Below, piece after piece: positions 1 through 5,035 of a stretch of DNA of 5,604 nt. Every line of letters starts with the position of its first letter. Within the stretch, counting starts at the first letter, position 1. Position numbers and translations under genes: made by a program. The stretch lies in NCBI GenBank assembly GCA_947461915.1, contig CANHNG010000138.1:1-5604 (forward strand), given 5' to 3'. Below the pieces are notes generated by a model, which ran no database searches, had not been told where the DNA came from, and worked only from the letters and a program-made list of their open reading frames with translations. The DNA is from Flavobacteriaceae bacterium. GTDB lineage: Bacteria > Bacteroidota > Bacteroidia > Flavobacteriales > Flavobacteriaceae.

Positions 1-144
1 AATTTCAAATTCGTTTGGAACATATTTATTGGGCAAAAGAATATCGTGAATTCCCTCTGGATCCTCTGTTGGATTCCCCAGAAACAAACCCACCTTGGTG
101 TCGCGTAAAATGGTAAGCGTATTGTATTTTCCTATTTTAATCAT
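1..144 (-). CDS. cvfB: CvfB-like S1 RNA-binding protein, N-terminal fragment
   Basis: This is the 5' end of a gene that continues past the left edge; only 48 codons are visible, with no stop. The protein begins MIKIGKYNTLTILRDTKVG and continues with LFLGNP and then ILLPNKYVP. That pattern matches my memory of the first S1-like (OB-fold) domain of CvfB/YitL-family proteins, in which several S1-type domains are followed by a winged helix that binds RNA. In Staphylococcus aureus, CvfB affects virulence gene expression; its role in Bacteroidota is not established. Some databases label relatives as GntR regulators, which is misleading. The ATG at 142-144 is the only sensible start, and a -7-like element lies about 28 bases upstream. 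The gene has the same orientation as menD, but an opposite-strand gene lies between them, so simple co-transcription is doubtful. The family call is fairly confident; the symbol is by resemblance. Confidence 0.8.
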   Translation of the reverse strand, partial: MIKIGKYNTLTILRDTKVGLFLGNPTEDPEGIHDILLPNKYVPNEFEI

Positions 145-171
145 TTTATTGAAGTCTACTATTTTGAGGAG

Positions 172-179
172 CAAAGATA
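172..179 (-). promoter_or_regulatory. Possible promoter -7 element for cvfB
   Basis: The minus strand reads TATCTTTG here, matching the Bacteroidota -7 consensus TAnnTTTG. It lies about 28 bases before the cvfB start codon, giving a leader of roughly 20 bases. No TTG -33 element is present at the usual 17-23 base spacing, so only half of the promoter is supported. Confidence 0.45.
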
Positions 180-219
180 CAAATATGAAAAGTGAATTGT
201 AAAATTTTATGAAAAACTC

Positions 220-248
220 TTTGGAATATAACTTTTTTTATATATTTG
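220..248 (+). promoter_or_regulatory. Bacteroidota-type promoter for the small membrane gene
   Basis: TTTG at 220-223 and TATATTTG at 241-248 are separated by 17 bases. This fits the flavobacterial promoter pattern (TTG, 17-23 bases, TAnnTTTG) at both elements. The start codon at 278 lies 30 bases further on, leaving a leader of about 20 bases. It is the most complete promoter match I found and supports the small downstream gene being expressed. The local sequence is very AT-rich, which raises the chance of a coincidental match. Confidence 0.6.
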
Positions 249-277
249 ATTTTTTTAACAGCTTATTTTAAATTATT

Positions 278-463
278 ATGGAAACATTGTTTGATTATTT
301 TTCCGTCATTTTTATTTTTTTGCTCATTATCACATTATTAGTTTTACTGTTATTCTTAGTCTCCAAAACGATTAAATTAATCTCCAAATCCAATAGAAAG
401 AGATTAAGGAGAAAAGTAAGACAGCATAGGAACGAAGCTATAAAAAGAACTTTAAATTCCTAG
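278..463 (+). CDS. Small single-pass membrane protein with basic tail
   Basis: This 61-residue protein is not one I recognise. Residues 9-29 are almost entirely hydrophobic (F, I, L, V) and should form one membrane-spanning helix. Residues 30-57 form a strongly basic tail with about 13 Lys/Arg, including RKRLRRK at 40-46. By the positive-inside rule the tail should face the cytoplasm, with the short acidic N-terminus (E2, D6) outside. The tail could contact nucleic acid, ribosomes or anionic lipid, but nothing shows which. Arginine is encoded only by AGA/AGG, whereas neighbouring genes also use CGN codons, so the gene may be young or poorly conserved. A good promoter match lies 30 bases upstream. 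It converges on menD with 24 bp between the stop codons. It is probably a real gene, though a chance frame in AT-rich DNA is possible. Confidence 0.55.
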   Translation: METLFDYFSVIFIFLLIITLLVLLLFLVSKTIKLISKSNRKRLRRKVRQHRNEAIKRTLNS

Positions 464-487
464 TTTTTATTCTAGTATGATTACGTT

Positions 488-2152
488 TTACCGAACTAAC
501 TCCTGAAAATACTGCAACAAAATTTTTTCATTTTCTCTTGTTGGAGTAAAAACTTCTAAAATACTGGGTTTATCATTTTGTGCATACAAGGTATTTAAAC
601 CTTTTGAAAGACTGGTTTCGTCACTGGCTATACTGTACTCAAATCCATACATTTTTGACAATTGTTTTGCTGTGAAGCAATGGGAAGTTTCGAAAAATTT
701 GTTGAAAACTGGCGTTTCTTCATGTCCAGGCAAAATCCTAAAAATCCCTCCGCCTCCGTTATTAATCAAAATAATCTTGAAGTTTTTCGGAATATACTCG
801 TTCCATAAGGCATTGCTATCGTAAAAAAAACCAATATCTCCGGCAATCAAAATGGCGGGTTTTACATTGGCCACAGCTGCACCAATAGCTGTTGAAGTAC
901 TGCCGTCTATACCACTTGTCCCTCTATTGCAAAAAACAGTAATCGAAGAATTCAGGTCAAACAATTGTGCATATCGAATAGCAGAACTGTTGCTTAAATG
1001 CAACATGCAACCTTGCGGCAGGGAAGGAATTATTTTTTCAAAAGCCTTGAAATCCGAAAAAGGGATGGATTTTAAATACTTCTGATGCTTTCTTTTTCGC
1101 AAAACAGCCACTTCTTCGTAGGTGGAGCGGTAATCACTTTGAATGGGAACAGCGTGAGGCAAAAACAGGTTAAAAAATTGATTTGGATTGACCTTGAAAT
1201 GTTGGGTCAAACAACCATAAGTATCATAGGCTCTTAATGTATCAATGTGCCAATGATGCGTTGGTTGGTACTTTCGCAAGAATGCTTTTATCCTTTTAGA
1301 AACTACCATTCCGCCGAAAGTAATTAAGATGTCGGGCTGAAAATCCTTAAATTCTTCATTAGAAAAAGGCGTAATTATGGTGTCGATATTATTAAGAAAT
1401 GAAGAATGATGCAGATTTGAGGTGGTTTCGGTCATCACGACAACCGAATCATCTTTGGCTAAGGATTCAATAATTTCAGCATCCATCTTATTCGGTTTAT
1501 TTTCTCCAACTAGAATCAATTTCTTTTTTGAAGCGTTCCAAATAGCAGCATGTTCTATAATAACATCCATTGATAATTTCTTCTGTCTTTTGGCGAAAGC
1601 CGAAATCGTCACATCAACTTCCAGTTTAGAAACCGTTTGATATAAAGGTTCCTCAAAGGGTGCGTTGATGTGAACCGGACCTTTTTGGGCGGAAGCAATG
1701 TTTATAGCCTTGTTGATTTTTAAATCATTTTCGACCGAGGCTGTTTCGGTTAAATTAGCATTATACAGCGAATGATTTTTAAACACATTTTCCTGTCGGA
1801 TGGTCTGCCCATCTCCAATATCAATTTTACTTTGTGGCCTATCGGCAGAGAGCACAATCAATGGGATTTGGCTGTAAAATGCTTCGGCAAAAGCAGGATA
1901 GTAATTTAGCAATGCCGAACCCGATGTACAAACAACAGCAGTTGGTTTCTGGGTTTGCTGTGCGATTCCAAGTGCGAAAAAAGCAGCACATCGCTCATCG
2001 GCAATACTGTAACAATTGAATTCAGGATTATTCACAAAACCTATGGTTAACGGCGCGTTTCGTGAACCTGGGGAAATCACTATGTTTTTTATTCCTTTAG
2101 CAAGACAAATCTCGATGATGCTTTGCGCTAATGGGATTTTTGGGTAAACCAT
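488..2152 (-). CDS. menD: 2-succinyl-5-enolpyruvyl-6-hydroxy-3-cyclohexene-1-carboxylate synthase
   Basis: MenD is a cytoplasmic thiamine-diphosphate (ThDP) enzyme. It decarboxylates 2-oxoglutarate and adds the succinyl-semialdehyde unit to isochorismate, the committed step of classical menaquinone synthesis. Menaquinone is the usual respiratory quinone of Bacteroidota. The 554-residue length is nearly that of the E. coli enzyme (556). Visible landmarks are SPGSRNAPL at 27-35, the ThDP-activating glutamate E53 in ADER, R105 in SADRP, Q116, K286-R287, S389 and R393 in NSSAIR, NRGTSGIDGS at 409-418, and the Mg-ThDP motif beginning GD at 438-439 and ending near N464-N465. From memory these correspond to E. 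coli S32/R33, E55, R107, Q118, K292/R293, S391/R395 and R413/I418. The protein therefore looks intact and active. The start MVYPKIPLAQSI is typical of flavobacterial MenD. The leader contains tandem 7-bp repeats. No other men gene lies in the window. Confidence 0.97.
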   Translation of the reverse strand: MVYPKIPLAQSIIEICLAKGIKNIVISPGSRNAPLTIGFVNNPEFNCYSIADERCAAFFALGIAQQTQKPTAVVCTSGSALLNYYPAFAEAFYSQIPLIVLSADRPQSKIDIGDGQTIRQENVFKNHSLYNANLTETASVENDLKINKAINIASAQKGPVHINAPFEEPLYQTVSKLEVDVTISAFAKRQKKLSMDVIIEHAAIWNASKKKLILVGENKPNKMDAEIIESLAKDDSVVVMTETTSNLHHSSFLNNIDTIITPFSNEEFKDFQPDILITFGGMVVSKRIKAFLRKYQPTHHWHIDTLRAYDTYGCLTQHFKVNPNQFFNLFLPHAVPIQSDYRSTYEEVAVLRKRKHQKYLKSIPFSDFKAFEKIIPSLPQGCMLHLSNSSAIRYAQLFDLNSSITVFCNRGTSGIDGSTSTAIGAAVANVKPAILIAGDIGFFYDSNALWNEYIPKNFKIILINNGGGGIFRILPGHEETPVFNKFFETSHCFTAKQLSKMYGFEYSIASDETSLSKGLNTLYAQNDKPSILEVFTPTRENEKILLQYFQELVR

Positions 2153-2155
2153 TTT

Positions 2156-2183
2156 TAAAGTTGGAAGTTATAAGTTAGAGGTT
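2156..2183 (-). repeat. Four tandem 7-bp units in the menD leader
   Basis: Read on the menD strand, four consecutive heptamers run AACCTCT, AACTTAT, AACTTCC, AACTTTA, followed by AAA and the start codon. On the plus strand GTT recurs at 2160, 2167, 2174 and 2181, exactly seven bases apart. The consensus is AACTTnn, with one change in the first unit. The array occupies nearly the whole predicted untranslated leader, so a gain or loss of units would alter the distance between promoter and start codon. Confidence 0.65.
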
Positions 2184-2190
2184 TTAACCT
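2179..2190. promoter_or_regulatory. Short palindrome at the predicted menD transcription start
   Basis: AGGTT-TT-AACCT is an inverted repeat with 5-bp arms and a 2-bp centre. It begins about 7 bases downstream of the -7-like element of menD, so it would cover the transcription start. That position suits a repressor site, or a very short hairpin at the 5' end of the mRNA. It overlaps the first heptamer. At this length a chance occurrence in AT-rich DNA cannot be excluded. Confidence 0.3.
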
Positions 2191-2196
2191 AAAAGG

Positions 2197-2204
2197 CAAA
2201 GTTA
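2197..2204 (-). promoter_or_regulatory. Possible promoter -7 element for menD
   Basis: The minus strand reads TAACTTTG, matching TAnnTTTG, 45 bases before the menD start codon. No good TTG lies 17-23 bases further upstream; the nearest (CAA on the plus strand at 2237-2239) is 32 bases away. The call rests on the -7 element and its position in the divergent menD/acetyltransferase gap. Confidence 0.45.
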
Positions 2205-2247
2205 CAAACTTGGCGACCGAATTCATTCTTTTCGAACAAGTTTTTCA

Positions 2248-2255
2248 TACTTTTG
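2248..2255 (+). promoter_or_regulatory. Possible promoter -7 element for the acetyltransferase gene
   Basis: TACTTTTG matches the TAnnTTTG consensus and ends 19 bases before the ATG at 2275, implying a very short leader. No TTG is present at the expected -33 distance. With the menD element it would form a divergent promoter pair about 45 bases apart. Confidence 0.4.
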
Positions 2256-2274
2256 AAGAGAAATATTTAACAAA

Positions 2275-2769
2275 ATGGCAATCAACATTAGACCCTACAA
2301 AACCGATGATACCCAAGCAATTTTAGATATTGTAAACCACAATATTTTACATTCAACTTCCTTATACGATTACAACATCAGAAGTTATGAGCAACAAAAA
2401 ACCATTTTGGAAGAGAAAATAAACAAAAAATTTCCCGTGATTGTGGCCGAACTTGATGGAATAGTTGTTGGTTTCGGAATGTATAGCGAATTTCGGTTTA
2501 GGGAAGCGTATCAATTTACGGTGGAACATTCTGTTTATGTTAGTGAAGATTTTCATGGCAATGGCGTTGGCAAACAACTACTTCAAGAATTGATTAATTT
2601 AGCCCGAAAACAAAAAATCCATACTATGATTGGCGTTATCGATTCTGAAAATCAATGCAGTGTGGTATTTCACGAGAAATTTGGTTTTAAAACCGTGGGT
2701 ATCATTAAGGAATCGGGGTATAAATTCGATCGCTGGCTGGATTCCGTTTTGATGCAACTCCTATTCTAA
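2275..2769 (+). CDS. GNAT N-acetyltransferase, Pat/MnaT (PAT-like) type
   Basis: This 164-residue protein should transfer an acetyl group from acetyl-CoA to an amine. It resembles the phosphinothricin acetyltransferase/YncA (MnaT) branch, whose members often act on methionine derivatives or other small amino-acid analogues. The fold is visible throughout: IRPYKTDD at the N-terminus, the central strands FPVIVAELDG and VVGFGMYSEF (53-73), EHSVYV at 84-89, the acetyl-CoA loop HGNGVGKQLL at 94-103, DSENQCSVVFHEKFGF at 123-138, and the ending KFDRWLDSVLMQ (150-161) typical of this branch. The usual Arg/Gln of the R/Q-x-x-G-x-G loop is His94, a conservative oddity unlikely to abolish CoA binding. 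It is divergent from menD with no apparent functional link. The family is clear; the substrate cannot be read from the sequence, and herbicide resistance should not be assumed. Confidence 0.9.
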   Translation: MAINIRPYKTDDTQAILDIVNHNILHSTSLYDYNIRSYEQQKTILEEKINKKFPVIVAELDGIVVGFGMYSEFRFREAYQFTVEHSVYVSEDFHGNGVGKQLLQELINLARKQKIHTMIGVIDSENQCSVVFHEKFGFKTVGIIKESGYKFDRWLDSVLMQLLF

Positions 2770-2822
2770 ACACTTTACCCTAACTTGTTCCTAATTTATG
2801 GCACAACTCTTCTCAATTTTAA

Positions 2823-2830
2823 TATATTTG
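2823..2830 (+). promoter_or_regulatory. Possible promoter -7 element for the 2907-4941 gene group
   Basis: TATATTTG matches TAnnTTTG in the 137-bp gap after the acetyltransferase gene. The expected -33 region has only ATG at 2798-2800 (22-base spacing) instead of TTG, so the match is partial. It would give a leader of about 70 bases before the start at 2907. No convincing terminator hairpin for the upstream gene is visible in this gap, so read-through is possible. Confidence 0.4.
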
Positions 2831-2906
2831 TCATCAAATTTTATAAAGGAAACATTCGTCAGCTTCCATGAATAAAATCAACTAAAAAAAGGACTTACTT
2901 TAAAAG

Positions 2907-3128
2907 ATGGCAACCAAGCAAACACTTTTATACAAAGGAATCAAATACATGGCCTGGGCTTTGCCATTACTATTTATAGGCCCAACGGTAATTTACAACG
3001 CTTTTATCAACAAGCAAAATAACTGGCATTATTTGGTTTTGGCGGTAGGGATTATCATTTGTTTCACGGCAATTTTTTTGATGTTTTGGGGTTTGAAAAC
3101 CATTATGAAAAGTTTATTTAACGATTAA
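2907..3128 (+). CDS. Small two-helix membrane protein, DUF6095-like
   Basis: This 73-residue protein has two probable membrane helices, at about 13-32 (YMAWALPLLFIGPTVIY) and 41-62 (HYLVLAVGIIICFTAIFLMFW). They are joined by a short polar stretch NKQNN, with Lys residues at both ends, so both termini should lie in the cytoplasm. The sequence resembles the flavobacterial DUF6095 family as I remember it; that family has no established function. Its stop codon overlaps the next start by one base (TAATG), so translation of the pentapeptide-repeat gene is probably coupled to it and the two products are likely made together. The start gives MATKQTLLYKGIKY. A possible promoter element lies about 80 bases upstream. 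That it is a real gene is well supported by the overlap and helix pattern; the family name is from memory. Confidence 0.8.
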   Translation: MATKQTLLYKGIKYMAWALPLLFIGPTVIYNAFINKQNNWHYLVLAVGIIICFTAIFLMFWGLKTIMKSLFND

Positions 3129-3700
3129 TGGAAAATCTGCTTTATACCAATAAAACATTCGAAAAAGATCTCTTTATCAATACCAAAATCAACAACCGGG
3201 AATTTGAAGATTGCATTTTTAAGAATTGCGATTTCTCGAATAGTGATTTCTCGAACAACAGTTTTATGGATTGCGAGTTCATTGATTGTAATCTTTCGAT
3301 GACACAATTCGCTGGAACAAGTTTGAAATCGATTCATTTCATAAATTGTAAATTGCTGGGAATCCAATTCCACACTTGTAATGATTTCTTGTTTAGCGTA
3401 AGCTTCCAAGATTGCGTTTCAGATTATTCCTCTTTTGCCAACAAGAAGATGCCGAAAACGAAGTTCAATTCTTGCTCGATGAAAGAAGTTTCTTTTATTG
3501 GAACTCACCTTACGAATTCGGTTTTTGAAAACTGTAATTTGGACAATGCCATCTTTAATGATACTCAATTAGCAGGAGTTGATTTCAGGACTGCGCACAA
3601 TTACAAAATTGACCCTGAATTCAATCCAATGAAAAAAGCCAAATTTTCGACCCAAGGAATTGTGGGACTTTTAGACAAATATGATATTAAAATTGAGTAA
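3128..3700 (+). CDS. Pentapeptide-repeat protein
   Basis: The 190-residue protein should fold as a right-handed quadrilateral beta-helix, each coil made of four five-residue repeats. Central Phe/Leu residues recur every five positions in two runs: 21 to 81 (I21, F26, F31 through L76, F81) and 93 to 153 (F93, F103, F113, F123, L128, F133, L138, F143, L148, F153). The runs are out of phase by two residues around HTCNDF (82-87), implying a bulge or loop. Cys is frequent two places before the central residue (29, 34, 49, 54, 74, 96, 116, 136), as in Qnr-like proteins. The ending, with RTAHNYKIDPE at 154-164 and GLLDKYDIKIE, is a cap I recall from many cytosolic family members. There is no signal peptide. 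Some relatives (MfpA, Qnr) bind type IIA topoisomerases; others have unrelated or unknown roles. Translation is coupled to the preceding membrane protein. Function here is unknown. Confidence 0.92.
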   Translation: MENLLYTNKTFEKDLFINTKINNREFEDCIFKNCDFSNSDFSNNSFMDCEFIDCNLSMTQFAGTSLKSIHFINCKLLGIQFHTCNDFLFSVSFQDCVSDYSSFANKKMPKTKFNSCSMKEVSFIGTHLTNSVFENCNLDNAIFNDTQLAGVDFRTAHNYKIDPEFNPMKKAKFSTQGIVGLLDKYDIKIE

Positions 3701-3729
3701 ATCTCTTCCTTTAACATTAAAAAAAATGA

Positions 3730-3747
3730 TTGCGTCATATTTCGCAA
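3730..3747. other. Inverted repeat between repeat-protein and lipoprotein genes
   Basis: TTGCG and CGCAA form a perfect 5-bp inverted repeat around an 8-base loop (TCATATTT), ending 12 bases before the lipoprotein start codon. It could be a weak hairpin affecting the downstream gene or a binding site. No T-tract follows, so it does not look like a terminator. The TTG at its left edge is an in-frame alternative start for the lipoprotein, but an unlikely one. Confidence 0.3.
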
Positions 3748-3759
3748 AGACAAATAAAA

Positions 3760-4134
3760 ATGAAAAAAACAATCGTTCTTCTACTACTCCTAACACTATT
3801 GTCCTGTTATAATACAGAACACAATTGCAAGGATTTTAAAACCGGGAAATTCAAATTTGAATACAAAGTGGAAGGCGTAAAAAAAACAACTGTTTTTGAA
3901 CGCAATGATAGCATTGAAATTGAGACTTTTGAAGGCAAAACAGATACGTCAAGGATTCGATGGGTTAATGATTGTGAATACGTTTTACAGAAAATTCACC
4001 CAAAGAATATGGTGGAAAAAAAAGCAATTATGATGAAAATTTTGACAACCACAAAGAATTCATATATCTTTGAATTTGGAATCGTAGGCAGTGATGCCAA
4101 ACAACGCGGAACGGTAGAAAAGGTTTCAGAATAA
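3760..4134 (+). CDS. Small lipoprotein of unknown function
   Basis: The ATG at 3760 gives a 124-residue protein with a textbook lipoprotein signal: K2-K3, a leucine-rich core, and the lipobox LLSC ending at Cys16. Export, cleavage before Cys16 and lipidation are expected. A TTG at 3730 would extend the frame by ten polar residues and spoil the signal, so I reject it. The mature part is about 109 residues, soluble and probably beta-rich, with CKDFKTGKFKFEYK at 23-36, DTSRIRWVNDCEYVL at 62-76 and YIFEFGIVG at 102-110. Two further cysteines, C23 and C72, could form a disulfide outside the cytoplasm. I recall close relatives in Flavobacteriaceae labelled 'DNA topoisomerase IV', presumably copied from the nearby parC; the sequence has no topoisomerase feature. 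The pentapeptide gene ends 59 bp upstream and TerC starts 27 bp downstream, so it may belong to one transcript. Role unknown. Confidence 0.85.
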   Translation: MKKTIVLLLLLTLLSCYNTEHNCKDFKTGKFKFEYKVEGVKKTTVFERNDSIEIETFEGKTDTSRIRWVNDCEYVLQKIHPKNMVEKKAIMMKILTTTKNSYIFEFGIVGSDAKQRGTVEKVSE

Positions 4135-4161
4135 TTAAAAATTATAATTCACAACGAAAAA

Positions 4162-4941
4162 ATGGAAGTATTTTTAAACCCAGATGCCTGGATTGCCTTA
4201 TTAACATTAACCTTTCTAGAAATTGTATTGGGAATCGACAATATCATTTTCATATCGATTGTTACGGGGAAATTACCCGAAGAACATAGAAAAAAAGCCA
4301 CAAAAATTGGAATGTTTTTAGCTATGTTTATGCGAATTGTATTGCTTTTTGGAATTACCATCTTGATAGCCATGAAAGAGCCCTGGTTTACAATTAATTT
4401 CAGTTGGCTAAATGCTCAAATTTCAGGTCAAAGTGTAATTCTGTTTTTGGGCGGATTGTTCTTGATTTATAAAAGTACCAAAGAGATACATGAAAAAGTG
4501 GACCTAAAAGGAGAAGAAGAAAAGGAACTAAAACAATCCGCCACTAAATCATTTGGAAGTGTAATTCTTCAAATAATATTAATTGACTTGGTTTTTTCTT
4601 TTGACAGTATTCTAACTGCCGTGGGAATGACAAATGGCGTTGCTGGTGCCTTATACATTATGATCGCAGCGGTAATTATCTCAGTATTGATAATGATGCA
4701 ATTCGCCGTTCCTGTGGGATCTTTTGTAAACAAACATCCTTCAATCCAAATTTTAGGATTGTCTTTTTTAATCTTGATTGGGTTTATGCTGGTCACCGAA
4801 AGCGCCCATTTATCGAATGCTTTAGTATTTGGAAACCACGTTACTCCTGTACCAAAAGGCTATTTGTATTTTGCGATTTCTTTTTCTCTTTTGGTGGAAA
4901 TTTTGAATATGAAAGTCGATAAGAAAAAAGAAATAAATTAA
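4162..4941 (+). CDS. TerC-family membrane protein, YgdQ-like probable metal ion exporter
   Basis: This 259-residue integral membrane protein is full length for the short YgdQ/YoaE branch of the TerC family. It should have about seven helices. The family's acidic membrane motifs are present: E20 and D26-N27 in FLEIVLGIDNIIF, D142 and D148 in IDLVFSFDSILTAVG, E213 near VTES, and E246 with N249 in LLVEILNM. Other family blocks are GGLFLIYKSTKEIHE (97-111), with a charged cytoplasmic loop after it, and HPSIQILGLSFLILIGF (192-208). Characterised TerC relatives export Mn2+ or support metal loading of secreted proteins, and the acidic residues are thought to bind metal; tellurite resistance is only the historical name. 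No Mn-responsive riboswitch is visible in the 27-bp gap upstream, so expression probably depends on the preceding genes. It converges on the topoisomerase gene. The family is very secure; the ion is inferred. Confidence 0.93.
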   Translation: MEVFLNPDAWIALLTLTFLEIVLGIDNIIFISIVTGKLPEEHRKKATKIGMFLAMFMRIVLLFGITILIAMKEPWFTINFSWLNAQISGQSVILFLGGLFLIYKSTKEIHEKVDLKGEEEKELKQSATKSFGSVILQIILIDLVFSFDSILTAVGMTNGVAGALYIMIAAVIISVLIMMQFAVPVGSFVNKHPSIQILGLSFLILIGFMLVTESAHLSNALVFGNHVTPVPKGYLYFAISFSLLVEILNMKVDKKKEIN

Positions 4942-4957
4942 TCAAAAATGGAAATAG

Positions 4958-5000
4958 ATTCCACAAATTCACACTAGCTAAGTGGCCAAATTTATGGAAT
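4958..5000 (-). terminator. Two-stage hairpin, likely terminator for the topoisomerase gene
   Basis: The arms ATTCCACAAATT (4958-4969) and AATTTATGGAAT (4989-5000) pair over 12 positions with one odd pair. That pair is C-A in plus-strand RNA but a G-U wobble in minus-strand RNA. Inside lies a second stem, CACT/AGTG (4972-4975 with 4981-4984), around the loop AGCTA. On the minus strand the hairpin is followed by a pyrimidine-rich run that includes TTTTT. Both points favour termination of the minus-strand topoisomerase transcript, whose stop is 35 bases away. It may also slow plus-strand transcripts leaving TerC. Confidence 0.6.
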
Positions 5001-5035
5001 TTGCTTCTAAATTTGAATAAAATACCTCGTGATTT

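Noticed and set aside
460..475. CTAG...CTAG hairpin between the convergent 278-463 gene and menD
   Set aside because: The 4-bp stem with an 8-base loop is too weak for a terminator, and CTAG pairs with itself trivially.
852..2019. Three plus-strand open frames inside menD (852-1085, 1422-1640, 1834-2019)
   Set aside because: They are antisense to a complete, well-conserved menD and their translations show no recognisable domain or signal; they are shadows.
2362..2577. Minus-strand frame opposite the acetyltransferase gene
   Set aside because: The plus strand carries clear GNAT motifs over the same bases; the antisense product has no independent support.
2868..2885. Five-codon reading frame (MNKIN) in the leader before 2907
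   Set aside because: It is too short to distinguish from chance and shows no attenuator-like stems or codon runs.
3125..3409. Minus-strand 94-codon frame with repeated EI/AI patterns
   Set aside because: Its repetitive look is only the complement of the period-15 pentapeptide codons on the plus strand.
3730..3759. TTG start extending the lipoprotein by ten residues
   Set aside because: The extension is polar and would bury the lipoprotein signal; ATG at 3760 gives a standard KK-leucine-LLSC signal.
4149..4796. Minus-strand frames opposite TerC (4149-4373 and 4569-4796)
   Set aside because: They are antisense to conserved TerC membrane motifs, lack any domain, and are common by-products of hydrophobic coding sequence.
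2907..4941. Tellurite-resistance or phage-defence island built around TerC
   Set aside because: Only one TerC relative of the housekeeping YgdQ type is present, with no TerD/TerB/TerZ partners, nucleases or mobile genes nearby.
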